A stretch of 64,000 nucleotides of DNA, taken from Bacteroides_D sp963543925. GTDB lineage: Bacteria > Bacteroidota > Bacteroidia > Bacteroidales > CAJPTX01. The position numbers and the translations under genes are program-made. Location of the stretch: NCBI GenBank assembly GCA_963543925.1, contig CAUUCP010000002.1, positions 1 to 64,000 on the forward strand, written 5' to 3'. Below, in pieces: positions 54,300 through 62,872 of this stretch (its first letter is position 1; every line of letters begins with the position of its first letter). A model generated the notes under the pieces. It did no database searches and was not told where the DNA came from. It saw only the letters and a program-made list of their open reading frames with translations.

Positions 54300-54307
54300 T
54301 ATATTTG
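54300..54307 (+). promoter_or_regulatory. -7 box of the HPt-STAS pair
   Basis: TATATTTG, 30 bp before the HPt ATG, matches TAnnTTTG. No -33 element at canonical spacing, so regulation may need an activator or alternative factor. Confidence 0.5.
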
Positions 54308-54336
54308 CAATGGGTAAGGTTTAGAGTAGTTAAGGG

Positions 54337-54702
54337 ATGTCAAGCGAATTACCTTTGGATCGCGAGTGGTTGACCAGTCTCTGTAGTGCGGGGACGAGTT
54401 TCTTGCGGGATCTTCTTTGGCTCTTTAAGGATCAGAGTCATAATTATATCCGTACGCTTCGTAGCACAACGCTACAGAAGAACGAGGAGTTGTGTGCGTT
54501 GACCCATAAGCTCAAGGGGAGTGCGAGTTCACTTGGCTTGAAGCGATTGGCTGCGTTGACCCAAGAGTTTGAGAACCATATCCGTGCGGGAGTAGAGTCG
54601 GAGTCCGATCTCCGGCGTCGCGCCGAGCTGCTGGAGTCGGAGATCAATACGGGAGCGACGGCAGTAGCTCATTACATCGAGGAAATCGATAAACATAAAT
54701 AA
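54337..54702 (+). CDS. Stand-alone histidine phosphotransfer (HPt) protein
   Basis: 121-aa four-helix HPt domain. The phospho-accepting His lies in ALTHKLKGSASSLGLKRLAALTQ (about residue 57), with the K-x-x-G-S-A-x-x-L-G surface that docks receiver domains. No other domain. Such proteins relay phosphate between hybrid kinases and response regulators; none is encoded in this window. Two base pairs separate it from a STAS-domain gene, so they are co-transcribed. Confidence 0.85.
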   Translation: MSSELPLDREWLTSLCSAGTSFLRDLLWLFKDQSHNYIRTLRSTTLQKNEELCALTHKLKGSASSLGLKRLAALTQEFENHIRAGVESESDLRRRAELLESEINTGATAVAHYIEEIDKHK

Positions 54703-54704
54703 AG

Positions 54705-55010
54705 ATGTTGCAAGTCACAGTCAATGGGAGCGAAACGCGGGTAAGTTTCGATCCAGGTAGTAAACTAAACATCGCCAAGGCGGGCGAGGCAAAGAACGAG
54801 TTTGCACGCATAGTCAAAGGAGAGAATGGTCGTTTGGTATTGGATTTAGCCAACCTAGACTACATAGATTCGTCAGGAGTGGGTGCCTTGCTCTCCCTTC
54901 TTCGTCTCTGTAAGGAGCACAAGTGGACTCTCTCTCTGATCAATCCTCAGCAAGCTGTGAAGGACTTGTTCAACCTCCTTCAGCTTCAGTCTATTTTCAA
55001 ATTCCAATAG
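54705..55010 (+). CDS. STAS-domain protein (anti-sigma-factor antagonist type)
   Basis: 101 aa, a single STAS domain. The conserved phospho-acceptor region is LDLANLDYIDSSGVGALLSLLRLC, with the serine pair at about 57-58. In partner-switching systems such proteins sequester an anti-sigma factor or kinase when dephosphorylated. No anti-sigma factor or PP2C phosphatase is nearby. Co-occurrence with an HPt protein two bases upstream suggests a link between phosphorelay and partner switching, which is inference. Confidence 0.85.
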   Translation: MLQVTVNGSETRVSFDPGSKLNIAKAGEAKNEFARIVKGENGRLVLDLANLDYIDSSGVGALLSLLRLCKEHKWTLSLINPQQAVKDLFNLLQLQSIFKFQ

Positions 55011-55024
55011 CGTAGTAATGTGGT

Positions 55025-55069
55025 GTTCCCTTCGCAGAGAGTTACTCACGAAGGGGACGCTTTTTTTTT
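55025..55069 (+). terminator. Terminator of the HPt-STAS operon
   Basis: GTTCCCTTCG pairs with CGAAGGGGAC around 14 nt and is followed by GC and nine T. Confidence 0.85.
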
Positions 55070-55131
55070 GTAGTAAGGGTCTCTGATCGGGAGCGTATGG
55101 ATAGTACGTTCCCTCCTAAACAAAAAGAATC

Positions 55132-56445
55132 ATGTTGTCGGGTGGTATCAAATTTATGAGTGCAGAGGAGGCGGTACAGGTAGTCCGCTCTGGAGATCAT
55201 ATTCATCTGGGGAGCGTAGCTACAACCCCCACCATTCTAGTAAATGCGCTGTGTGCGTATGGTAAATCGGCAGGGCTAAAGGATGTACATATCCACCATT
55301 TGCACACCGAGCCTCCAGCCCCGTATAGCGAGCCCGAGTATGAAGGGATCTTTCAACTGGACTCCTTTTTCGTAGGAAAGAACGTGCGTAAGATAACCCA
55401 AGCTGGCTATGCGGACTATATTCCGATCTTCTTGGGTGAGACGCAAAAACTGTATAGAGAGGGGGTGTTGCCCGTTGACGTGGCCATGGTACAGGTTTCC
55501 CCTCCCGATGCTTTTGGGTATGTATCGTTAGGTAGCTCGGTGGATGCGACCTTGGCAGCAATAGAGAAGGCACGCTGTGTGATCGCTGTGGTAAACAAGC
55601 ACGTACCGCGCACGTTGGGCGATGCGATGATCCGCATAGAGCAGATAGATCGTTGGGTAGCGCATGATGAACCCCTTGAAGAGGTGCACTTCGGTACTCC
55701 GAATGCAGAAGAGCAGACGATTGGTAGGAACTGTGCAGAGCTGATCGAGGACGGGGCGACGCTTCAGATGGGGATCGGGAACATCCCCAATGCCGTGCTC
55801 TCGTGCCTAACGAATCACAAAGACCTTGGTATTCACACCGAGATGTTTGCAGACGGGGTACTCCCTCTGGTAGCGAGTGGTGTGATCAATGGTTCGAAAA
55901 AGGTGACTGACCCCTATCGCATCGTCTCGACATTCCTAATGGGTTCGCAGAAGGTTTATGACTTCATAGACAATAACCCTGGAGTATTGATGATGGATGT
56001 GGGCTATACGAACGATCCATTTATCATAGCGCAGAACCCTCGGATGACGGCCATCAACTCTGCTCTCGAGGTAGATATCACAGGGCAAGTTTGTGCCGAC
56101 TCTATCGGGACAAAGTTCTACTCGGGTGTAGGAGGACAAGTGGACTTCCTATACGGCGCATCTCGTTCAAAGGGTGGGAAACCAATCATCGCGATGCCAG
56201 CACGCACAGCCAAAGGGGAGAGCAAGCTCGTTCCAACTCTGAAGGTCGGAGCAGGTGTGGTAACGACGCGTTCGCATATGCACTGGCTCGTAACGGAGTT
56301 CGGAGCTGTAAATCTATACGGTAAGACCTTGCAGGAGCGTGCTCGTCTGATCACTTCGGTAGCCCATCCAGATGATCGCGAGATGCTAGACCGCGCCGCC
56401 TTTGAGCGTTATGGCAGTCACTTCCATTTCTTGGGTGGAAAGTAA
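55132..56445 (+). CDS. Acetyl-CoA hydrolase/transferase family CoA-transferase (4-hydroxybutyrate type)
   Basis: 437-aa CoA-transferase moving CoA between acyl-CoA and acetate. Key features are QVSPPDAFGYVSLGSSVDAT, LQMGIGNIPNAV, the catalytic glutamate in GIHTEMFADGVLPL, and GVGGQVDFLYGASRSKGGK in the CoA-binding half. Length and sequence fit the 4-hydroxybutyrate/butyryl-CoA:acetate group used in Clostridium and Porphyromonas for making butyrate from amino acids and succinate. It stands alone, between two strong hairpins. Exact acyl specificity cannot be read from the sequence. Confidence 0.9.
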   Translation: MLSGGIKFMSAEEAVQVVRSGDHIHLGSVATTPTILVNALCAYGKSAGLKDVHIHHLHTEPPAPYSEPEYEGIFQLDSFFVGKNVRKITQAGYADYIPIFLGETQKLYREGVLPVDVAMVQVSPPDAFGYVSLGSSVDATLAAIEKARCVIAVVNKHVPRTLGDAMIRIEQIDRWVAHDEPLEEVHFGTPNAEEQTIGRNCAELIEDGATLQMGIGNIPNAVLSCLTNHKDLGIHTEMFADGVLPLVASGVINGSKKVTDPYRIVSTFLMGSQKVYDFIDNNPGVLMMDVGYTNDPFIIAQNPRMTAINSALEVDITGQVCADSIGTKFYSGVGGQVDFLYGASRSKGGKPIIAMPARTAKGESKLVPTLKVGAGVVTTRSHMHWLVTEFGAVNLYGKTLQERARLITSVAHPDDREMLDRAAFERYGSHFHFLGGK

Positions 56446-56474
56446 GGGGAATTATACCCATTGTAAGAATCAGC

Positions 56475-56512
56475 TACGGCGCGTCATCTCCCCTGTGAGG
56501 TGGCGCGCCGTA
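56475..56512. terminator. Hairpin downstream of the CoA-transferase
   Basis: TACGGCGCG pairs with CGCGCCGTA, extended inward by CA/TG. No T run follows on either strand. Confidence 0.5.
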
Positions 56513-56530
56513 TAGATGTAGAGGAGTCTA

Positions 56531-56558
56531 TTGGACGGTACCCTTTTTCCTACCTTTG
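56531..56558 (+). promoter_or_regulatory. Promoter of AAA-ATPase copy 3
   Basis: TTG (56531-56533), 17-nt spacer, TACCTTTG (56551-56558), then TACAAA as in the other copies. It makes the in-frame TTG at 56556 an unlikely start. Confidence 0.65.
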
Positions 56559-56582
56559 TACAAACGAATGGAGGAAGCAAAG

Positions 56583-58217
56583 ATGACCGAACAGCGCAAC
56601 TTACCCATCACTGGACAGACATTCGAGAAGCTACGGAATAAAGGGAGTGTCTACGTAGATAAAACTCAATACATAGAGAAGCTTTTACTTCTGGGTGAGT
56701 GCTTCTTTCTCAGCCGTCCCCACCGTTTCGGTAAGAGCCTCTTCCTATCTACCCTCCAATCCTATTTCGAAGGACGAAAAGAGCTCTTCGAGGGGCTCTA
56801 CATCGCAGACCACGAAGAGGAGATCGCCCGCAAGCAACGACGCGAGCCGTGGGAGGCAAGTCCCGTGCTCTACTTCGACCTGAATGCGAGGGACTATGTA
56901 ACCCGAGAAACATTACCCAACCGCCTTTTAAAGCAACTCGAGAAGCTAGAAAAGAGATACCAAGTCGTAAGTGATGAGGATGCTCCCGAAGAGCGACTTA
57001 TTTACCTCATAGAAACCATCTACGAACAGACTGGAAAGCAGGTCGTTATCCTCATAGACGAGTATGACAAGCCCCTCCTATTCACCCTAGAAGACCCAGA
57101 GTTGAACGAAGCCAACCGCTTGCTCCTTCGCGCATTCTATGAGGTACTTAAGCATTGCGATCGCTACATCCGCTTTGCATTCCTGACGGGCATCACCAAG
57201 TTCAGTAGGATGAACCTCTTTAGCGGAGCTAACAACTTGAAGGATATCTCGCTCTTGGATAATTACGATGCTATCTGCGGCTTTACCGAGCAAGAACTTA
57301 CCGACTACTTTATGCCCGAGATAGAGAAACTAGCCCTAGCAGAAAATACCACTGTAAAAGCGACACGTCAACGACTCAAGAAAGAGTATGACGGTTATTG
57401 TTTTTCTCGTAAGGGAGAGAATGTCTATAACCCCTTTAGTCTTCTTAAGGTCTTGGTAACAAGTACTTACGATTATTACTGGTTCGAAAGCGCTACGCCA
57501 GAGTACCTCGTTAAAGCACTGCTGCATAATACTTACCCTATCCCAGACCTCGATGATGACGTGGAAATGGACAGCTCGTCCTTACAGAACTTCCGTTACG
57601 GCACGCAGGATACGATTCCGTTGTTGTTTCATTCTGGCTACCTGACGATTAAGAAGTACCTGCCTCAACTTGACCACTTCATCCTCGGCTTCCCTAATGA
57701 GGAGGTACAACAAGGTTTCTTAAAGTGCCTTTTGCCGTTTTACACCTCAGGGGATGAATCGTTGATTTCCAAGTCTATAGGGTCAATCAATCGCGCCCTT
57801 CTCTCAGGGGATTTATCTGAAGTGATCTTATGGGTAAAAAAGGTACTCGCTGGGATTTATTACGGGAATATCCCCAGTGGTGAGGAGGGACGCCCGCTAC
57901 GAGAATATTACTATCAGTCCGTTCTCTATGCTCTATTCTATGTCCTTGATATGCAGGTACAGACGGAGGTGATTTGTGCGACGGGGCGTGTAGATATGGT
58001 GATTACAACGCGCAAACGTGTCTACCTTTTCGAGTTCAAGGTAATGACTGCAGGTACGCCACAGGAGGCTATCACCCAGCTCAAGGAGAGCGGTTACTTG
58101 GCAAAGTTCAGTAAGACGAAACGTTCCATCCATCTGGTGGGCGTCAGCTTTGACGAGAAAACGAGGAACGTAGGCGAGTGGGCGGAAGAGGTACTCACGC
58201 CACAGGAGCTGTTGTAG
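56583..58217 (+). CDS. AAA-ATPase / PD-(D/E)XK nuclease-like protein, copy 3
   Basis: 544 aa. ATG 56583 (MTEQRNLPITGQTFEKL) follows GGAGGAAGC; an ATG at 56568 is also possible. RPHRFGKS, VVILIDEYDKPLLF and GRVDMVI/LFEFKV are conserved. It is a mosaic: the first 50 residues follow copy 2 (NLPITG, GSVYVDKTQYIEKLLLLGECFF), the middle follows copy 1 (DHEEEIA, DLNARDYVTRETLPNRLLKQL), and the C-terminal 280 residues are nearly identical in all three. It differs locally at NNLKDISLLD (NNLMDVSLLD elsewhere). It sits 41 kb from the other two and in the opposite orientation. A copy of the dispersed motif begins right after its stop, as in copy 1. Confidence 0.85.
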   Translation: MTEQRNLPITGQTFEKLRNKGSVYVDKTQYIEKLLLLGECFFLSRPHRFGKSLFLSTLQSYFEGRKELFEGLYIADHEEEIARKQRREPWEASPVLYFDLNARDYVTRETLPNRLLKQLEKLEKRYQVVSDEDAPEERLIYLIETIYEQTGKQVVILIDEYDKPLLFTLEDPELNEANRLLLRAFYEVLKHCDRYIRFAFLTGITKFSRMNLFSGANNLKDISLLDNYDAICGFTEQELTDYFMPEIEKLALAENTTVKATRQRLKKEYDGYCFSRKGENVYNPFSLLKVLVTSTYDYYWFESATPEYLVKALLHNTYPIPDLDDDVEMDSSSLQNFRYGTQDTIPLLFHSGYLTIKKYLPQLDHFILGFPNEEVQQGFLKCLLPFYTSGDESLISKSIGSINRALLSGDLSEVILWVKKVLAGIYYGNIPSGEEGRPLREYYYQSVLYALFYVLDMQVQTEVICATGRVDMVITTRKRVYLFEFKVMTAGTPQEAITQLKESGYLAKFSKTKRSIHLVGVSFDEKTRNVGEWAEEVLTPQELL

Positions 58218-58220
58218 AGA

Positions 58221-58244
58221 AAGTGTCCGTAAAAAGTGTGTAAA
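58221..58244 (-). repeat. Dispersed terminal motif abutting AAA-ATPase copy 3
   Basis: AAGTGTCCGTAAAAAGTGTG followed by TAAA is the inverse of the ACTTTTTTAGGACAGTATC-type motif with several changes. It begins 3 bp after the stop codon of AAA-ATPase copy 3. The intergenic region to 58462 otherwise holds two copies of AATACCTACTAT near 58370 and 58400 and a promoter box. Confidence 0.55.
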
Positions 58245-58429
58245 CTTGGGAGAGAAAACCTCCCCGTTGGGGAACAACAACTTTTTTTCAGAGTAGGTAC
58301 TAGCGTTTTTGACTTGATAGAAATCCCATGAAAGAGAGTCGGTACGGAAGGAATTGTTGTCGAAAAAAAAATACCTACTATTTAGGGTAACTACGTAGTA
58401 ATACCTACTATATAATGAAAAAGATCGCC

Positions 58430-58437
58430 TACTTTTG
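58430..58437 (+). promoter_or_regulatory. -7 box of the beta-helix protein gene
   Basis: TACTTTTG, 26 bp before the ATG at 58463, matches TAnnTTTG. No -33 TTG at the usual distance. Confidence 0.45.
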
Positions 58438-58462
58438 GGCTTGTAATTAACAACGTTATACG

Positions 58463-59734
58463 ATGAAGAAGTTTTTATTACTCGGCACGGCAGTGCTTTT
58501 GCTTGCCTCGGCAACGTTTGCACGGGACTGGTATGTGTCTGCAACCACTGGTGGAAACCGAAATGATGGGGCGAAGGGGACTCCACTCAAGGATTTACAG
58601 AAGGCTATCGACCAAGCTACGGCAGGGGACAAAATCTATATCGCTGCAGGAAACTACACGGGAAAGCTCGATGTCGGGTATATTTCCCTAGACAAGCCGC
58701 TAGAACTCTACGGTGGCTATACGACCGACTTTAGCGCACGCGACGTCTTAGCTAATCGCACGACAATCTATACCGAGCCCAAGCACAACGGTACAGCAGG
58801 GAGCAAGGCGCTGATTCACTTAGAAGACAAGATCACTCCTGGCAAGACCGTAATCGACGGTTTTCTCTTCGACCGTGGAGCAGCAAACAATTACAAAGAC
58901 GTTTCTACCAGCGAGGTGAAGGGGCTCTTATCTGGGATAATGGTTCCCGACCAAAAGCAGACGGAGAAGCCCGCAATCTATGGTCAGACGAAGGGTGAGC
59001 TAATCATCCGGAACTGTGTATTTAACAATATGACGAACTATGCCCTCCAGTTCAGCATTGACAATGGTGCTCCTGTAAAGATAGAAAACAACGTTTTTAC
59101 CGCAGTGCGTTATGCAGCGATTCAGCTCACTGGTCGTAAGAATGGCGTATGTGCTCCAGTGGAGATCTGCAACAACACGATCCTTTTTGTCTGGACACGT
59201 ACCAAGACTTTCGAAGACATGGGGTATGGAATCCGCTCATTCTCGGGTACAAGCCTTAATATTCACGACAATGTACTTGGTTTGACCTACAACGGAGCTA
59301 TCGACCTCGGGCACAGCACAGGCTGGCGTTGGGGCGAAAAAGTACGTGCTGACAAGAACGCCTTCTTTATGAACAAGAAGGGGGATATCAACCTTCCCTC
59401 GGGTGGCGGCATGTTCCTACAACGCAGAGCCGAGGATTTTGAGGATGTAGACCTCCTCGAAACGGCCGATGGGAACTACGAGCTCAAGGATGTACAAGGG
59501 TTGAAGGCTGCTATTGACCCTGCTTATCTGAATGGCTTCTTGTCAGCAACCTATTCGGAAAAGACCGACTATGATCCGAATAGTAACGTAAACCAATTCC
59601 GTTCCGCGATGGGTATGAACCAAGTAGGGAGCATCCAATCAAAGGTTACGATGTTCATGAACCGTTACCCCATTGAGAGCTCGATCAAGTGCTTTGGTGC
59701 AGTAAAAGGGGTTGGTGCACAGCTTCCTCGCTAG
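58463..59734 (+). CDS. Secreted right-handed beta-helix (pectate-lyase-like) protein
   Basis: 423 aa with signal peptide (MKKFLLLGTAVLLLASATFA). The mature N-terminus RDWYVSATTGGNRNDGAKGTP followed by LKDLQKAIDQATAGDKIYIAAGNY is the DUF1565-type opening of parallel beta-helix proteins. Strand repeats follow (GELIIRNCVFNNMTNYALQF, VKIENNVFTAVRYAAIQLTG, VEICNNTILFV, LNIHDNVLGL). No obvious polysaccharide-lyase catalytic triad, no T9SS domain and no lipobox, so it is probably periplasmic or released. Function unknown; polysaccharide binding is a guess. It is a single-gene unit with its own terminator. Confidence 0.8.
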   Translation: MKKFLLLGTAVLLLASATFARDWYVSATTGGNRNDGAKGTPLKDLQKAIDQATAGDKIYIAAGNYTGKLDVGYISLDKPLELYGGYTTDFSARDVLANRTTIYTEPKHNGTAGSKALIHLEDKITPGKTVIDGFLFDRGAANNYKDVSTSEVKGLLSGIMVPDQKQTEKPAIYGQTKGELIIRNCVFNNMTNYALQFSIDNGAPVKIENNVFTAVRYAAIQLTGRKNGVCAPVEICNNTILFVWTRTKTFEDMGYGIRSFSGTSLNIHDNVLGLTYNGAIDLGHSTGWRWGEKVRADKNAFFMNKKGDINLPSGGGMFLQRRAEDFEDVDLLETADGNYELKDVQGLKAAIDPAYLNGFLSATYSEKTDYDPNSNVNQFRSAMGMNQVGSIQSKVTMFMNRYPIESSIKCFGAVKGVGAQLPR

Positions 59735-59766
59735 TTTTCGTCTCCTATTTAAGAGGATCTATAGAA

Positions 59767-59801
59767 CGAACGCTGTCCTGCGAGGGACGGCGTTTGTTTT
59801 A
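59767..59801 (+). terminator. Terminator of the beta-helix gene
   Basis: AACGCTGTCC pairs with GGGACGGCGTT around TGCGA, followed by TGTTTT. Just beyond, TTTTAGGACAGTACC (59797-59811) is a partial copy of the dispersed terminal motif. Confidence 0.75.
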
Positions 59802-59984
59802 GGACAGTACCATAGGGAGGTAGCCAAGATTCCTCAAAAAAGGATGTATTGCACTATAGGAAAGTATCGATCAATTTTCCCCACGATATATATCCTCCTA
59901 TTATCATCAATGGTCGTATGCGCTTCAAACAATAAAGTCAGAGTGAAGGTATTTTTCCACTCTTATCTCGCTATTCTCTAGATA

Positions 59985-60042
59985 AGAGGAACGACAATAA
60001 GAGAAACGACAATAAGAAAAACGACTGTAAGAGGAACGCGGA
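59985..60042 (+). repeat. 15-bp tandem repeat, about 3.9 units
   Basis: AAGAGGAACGACAAT, AAGAGAAACGACAAT, AAGAAAAACGACTGT and AAGAGGAACGCGG follow head to tail. It is intergenic (59735-60124), with no spacers, so it is not CRISPR. I see no gene in this stretch. Confidence 0.9.
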
Positions 60043-60045
60043 AAC

Positions 60046-60086
60046 AAGAACGGCGTGGTAACCTTACATTACAACGCCGTTTTATC
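60046..60086. terminator. Hairpin downstream of the GT2 gene
   Basis: AACGGCGT (60050-60057) pairs with ACGCCGTT (60075-60082) around 17 nt. On the minus strand it is followed by CTTGTTT, and on the plus strand by TTATC. It may terminate the glycosyltransferase operon. Confidence 0.55.
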
Positions 60087-60124
60087 TAACCTATTATCAA
60101 CTTTTCTATGCGGGAGGTGTGCAC

Positions 60125-60850
60125 TTAAACAGCCCGATACCGCCGCAAAAATCGATAGGCAAGCGATACCCCCAGCACTCCAAAGCCATAGGTCATACTG
60201 CGCCTAAAATTGATAGAGGAGGCTTCTTTGAAGTACTTTGTCGGGCAGCTCACCTCACCAATCTGGAATCCATGACCGAAGCACTGGGCTATAAACTGAT
60301 TGTCAAAGACGAAGTCGTCACTATTGTCATGGTAAGGTATACGTTCGAGTACCTTTCGTGCATATGCTCGATAGCCCGTGTGATACTCACTAAGCTTCTC
60401 TCCAAGGAGAAGATTCTCAAAGAGAGTCAAAAAGCGATTGGCAATGTATTTATAGCGTGGCATCCCTCCCTTGAGACAGTCTCCACCAAGAATACGCGAG
60501 CCCAGCACAACTGGGTAGAGCCCCTGTGCTATCATGTAAGCCATAGACGGAATTAAGAGCGGTGTGTACTGATAATCGGGATGGAGCATGATAATGATAT
60601 CCGCCCCCAGCTGGAGTGCATAGTCGTAGCAAGTCTTTTGATTTGCTCCGTAACCTCGATTTTCCTCGTGCTGTAAAACATGGGTAAGCCCAAGAGAGGC
60701 GGCTACGGTCACCGTGTCGTCACTACTACGATCATCCACCAAGACGATCTCATCTACGATATCGCGAGGGATCTCTGCCACCGTACGCTCTAGAGTCGTA
60801 GCAGCATTATAGGCAGGCATTACGACCACGACACGCTGTCCAGCTATCAT
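60125..60850 (-). CDS. Family 2 glycosyltransferase (dolichyl-phosphate sugar synthase-like)
   Basis: 241-aa GT-A enzyme. VVVVMPAYNAATTLERTVAEIP opens the nucleotide-sugar fold. EIVLVDDRSSDDT and IIIMLHPDYQYTP carry the acidic residues; the second replaces the usual D-x-D with H-P-D. ENRGYGANQKTCYDYAL and EYHTGYRAYARKVLE are typical of polyprenyl-phosphate sugar transferases. No transmembrane segment. Its ATG follows the GT-C stop codon directly, so it could make the lipid-linked sugar donor used by that membrane enzyme. Sugar and acceptor unknown. Confidence 0.88.
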   Translation of the reverse strand: MIAGQRVVVVMPAYNAATTLERTVAEIPRDIVDEIVLVDDRSSDDTVTVAASLGLTHVLQHEENRGYGANQKTCYDYALQLGADIIIMLHPDYQYTPLLIPSMAYMIAQGLYPVVLGSRILGGDCLKGGMPRYKYIANRFLTLFENLLLGEKLSEYHTGYRAYARKVLERIPYHDNSDDFVFDNQFIAQCFGHGFQIGEVSCPTKYFKEASSINFRRSMTYGFGVLGVSLAYRFLRRYRAV

Positions 60851-62872
60851 TTATTCCTCTCCTCCCTCTTTTGCTCGTGCAAAACACGCCGCAGCCCGTT
60901 TATCTCCCGCTTTCTGATAACACACTCCGAGGTTATAGACAAGCCGCGCATCATCGGGATAGTCGTTGACCAGCGTCTCAAACTCAGCAATGGCAGCAGC
61001 GAAATCCCCTTTAGCAAAACGTATCTTCCCCAACAGTTCACGAATGGCAGGCGAGAGTGGTTGTTTTTCCTCCTCGAAGATCTTAATAGCTTCCAATAGA
61101 TATTCGTGCGCCTCGTCAGGACGACGTTCTTCCAAACTCAAGCTCGCAAGACGGTAATACGCCTCGGGATTGTTTGGATAGACATAGAGCCCCGAACGCA
61201 GACGTTGACGTTGCACGTCCACAGCGCCACTCCTCTCTTGACGATTGAGACGAAAGAGGAAGGCTGGTTCACTAGAACCTTCGTAGTGTACCAATTCGAG
61301 GAAATCAGGCTGTTCATGGAGCACAAGACTGAGAGTGATGTGCATGGTATTGATAAACTCGTCAGTACGCTGTTCGGTGAAACGTCGCAAGCGTCCGCAA
61401 ATCGCATACTCTACATGGTTGGAGTCTAGATAGCTACGTACGGTCTGCGCATCTTCTCCAGGAAGCTTAAAGATACCCAAGAAGGGACGGTTGCCATAGA
61501 TGCGCGAATTATTGGGCTTACGACAAGCGACCACGACGGAGTCTGGGAGATGTGCCCCCACCCATTCACTCACTTTTAGATAGCTCTCCCAGTCTGGAGT
61601 ATAGCCAGCATAACGATCACCACGTAAATTGGCACGTATACGCACAATGTCTACTCCCTGTGCATTTTGAAAGAGAAGGACAATAAGAGAAATAAAAAAG
61701 AGCACGAATCCCCCGAGACGCAACCACGACTGCCGCAGGAGGCGACACACCCCACCCAAGATGAAAAAAAGAAACAGAGGGAAGTAAACGAGCACGAGGC
61801 GCTCTTGATTCCAAGAGACCTGTTGCGTGATAAAGGTTACCCCGTACATAGCAGCAAGGTAAAGTCCGAGGAGGGTGAGGATCTTATCCTTACGCCAGAG
61901 CTTAATCAGTAAAAAAAGTAACAGCGCCACCAACCCGACTGTCACCACCCAGATGGGAGTAAAGTTCACGAAACCAAGAAAATGTAGATTGTGGTACGCA
62001 AGATATTGCTTACAATTGAGGGCAAAACGAGTGAGCATACCAATGAAATCTTCTTGCCCAGCAGCCGCGTTGTAGAAATCGACCTGAAGAGCACGAGCAA
62101 GCTGTCCACTAAAAGAAGCATCCGTAACGCCCCACCAGATTCTACGGTAAATGGTAAAGAGCAGAAGAAGCCCGAGAAAGGTAACGCCGAAGATTCTAGC
62201 TCCACGGATCTTATCCTTCCTTACGGCAAAAAAGTAGACAAGCAGCGCCAGAAAGGCACCATATCCGACGTTTCTAGTCAATGCTAATAAGAGGGTAAGG
62301 ACACCCAGCAGCACTAGCCAAATAAAGCCTTGTTTCGCCTTTTGTTTTTCGATGGGTAATGTTTCATAAGCAAAGAGGGTATAGAAGATACCACTCTGAA
62401 GAAGGAGAAAAAGCGGCTCACTGTAAGTGGTACTTCCCAATACGACAAAGCTCGGTGTCACAGCAAAGAGGGTAACACCACAAAGCCACGCCAATGGCTC
62501 GAGGCTCTTATGAAATGCCACGCCTAGCACCCAAATACTCGCCAGTGCAAAGAGAACGGAAAAGAGCTTGAGAGGGACAAGTGCAAGCCCCCATGCTGCG
62601 ATAAACGGACTAAGCAGGATCGAATAAAATGCTCCATGCCACGAAGGAAAAGCAATCCCTTTCCAGAAGTCTTGAGCAGCAAGCAGATACCACGAATCGT
62701 CTCCGCCAATGGAAACCTTGGGGTCAAAAGTTACCCCCATCAATACCGCGCTCAAGATAACCGTAAGCAACAAAAAGAGCCGCCAATGTTTTTCAATGGC
62801 AAAAGACAACCGATCCATTGAGGAAGATGTAGGTTGTTGCGAAAACAAGGAGTTAGTTTCTCCCTTAGGCAT
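60851..62872 (-). CDS. Membrane GT-C glycosyltransferase with C-terminal TPR repeats
   Basis: 673 aa. About 10-12 hydrophobic segments (residues 30-410) form a PMT/ArnT-like GT-C membrane domain; FDPKVSIGGDDSWYLLAAQDFW in the first periplasmic loop carries the acidic pair expected of these lipid-linked-sugar-dependent enzymes. A soluble domain follows (about 420-545). At the C-terminus TPR repeats occupy about 555-670 (PEAYYRLASLSLEERRPDEA, AIAEFETLVNDYPDDARLVY). ATG 62872 overlaps the DUF3467 stop. It probably glycosylates a protein or lipid in the periplasm. The TPR tail may select protein partners, which is inference. Confidence 0.85.
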   Translation of the reverse strand: MPKGETNSLFSQQPTSSSMDRLSFAIEKHWRLFLLLTVILSAVLMGVTFDPKVSIGGDDSWYLLAAQDFWKGIAFPSWHGAFYSILLSPFIAAWGLALVPLKLFSVLFALASIWVLGVAFHKSLEPLAWLCGVTLFAVTPSFVVLGSTTYSEPLFLLLQSGIFYTLFAYETLPIEKQKAKQGFIWLVLLGVLTLLLALTRNVGYGAFLALLVYFFAVRKDKIRGARIFGVTFLGLLLLFTIYRRIWWGVTDASFSGQLARALQVDFYNAAAGQEDFIGMLTRFALNCKQYLAYHNLHFLGFVNFTPIWVVTVGLVALLLFLLIKLWRKDKILTLLGLYLAAMYGVTFITQQVSWNQERLVLVYFPLFLFFILGGVCRLLRQSWLRLGGFVLFFISLIVLLFQNAQGVDIVRIRANLRGDRYAGYTPDWESYLKVSEWVGAHLPDSVVVACRKPNNSRIYGNRPFLGIFKLPGEDAQTVRSYLDSNHVEYAICGRLRRFTEQRTDEFINTMHITLSLVLHEQPDFLELVHYEGSSEPAFLFRLNRQERSGAVDVQRQRLRSGLYVYPNNPEAYYRLASLSLEERRPDEAHEYLLEAIKIFEEEKQPLSPAIRELLGKIRFAKGDFAAAIAEFETLVNDYPDDARLVYNLGVCYQKAGDKRAAACFARAKEGGEE

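Noticed and set aside
59712..59981. 89-codon open frame after the beta-helix protein
   Set aside because: It overlaps the preceding gene, crosses its terminator and a repeat motif, and has no family features.
59985..60042. Possible CRISPR array
   Set aside because: The 15-bp units are directly tandem with no spacers, too few and too short, and no cas genes are present. The DUF285 coding arrays are also protein-coding repeats.
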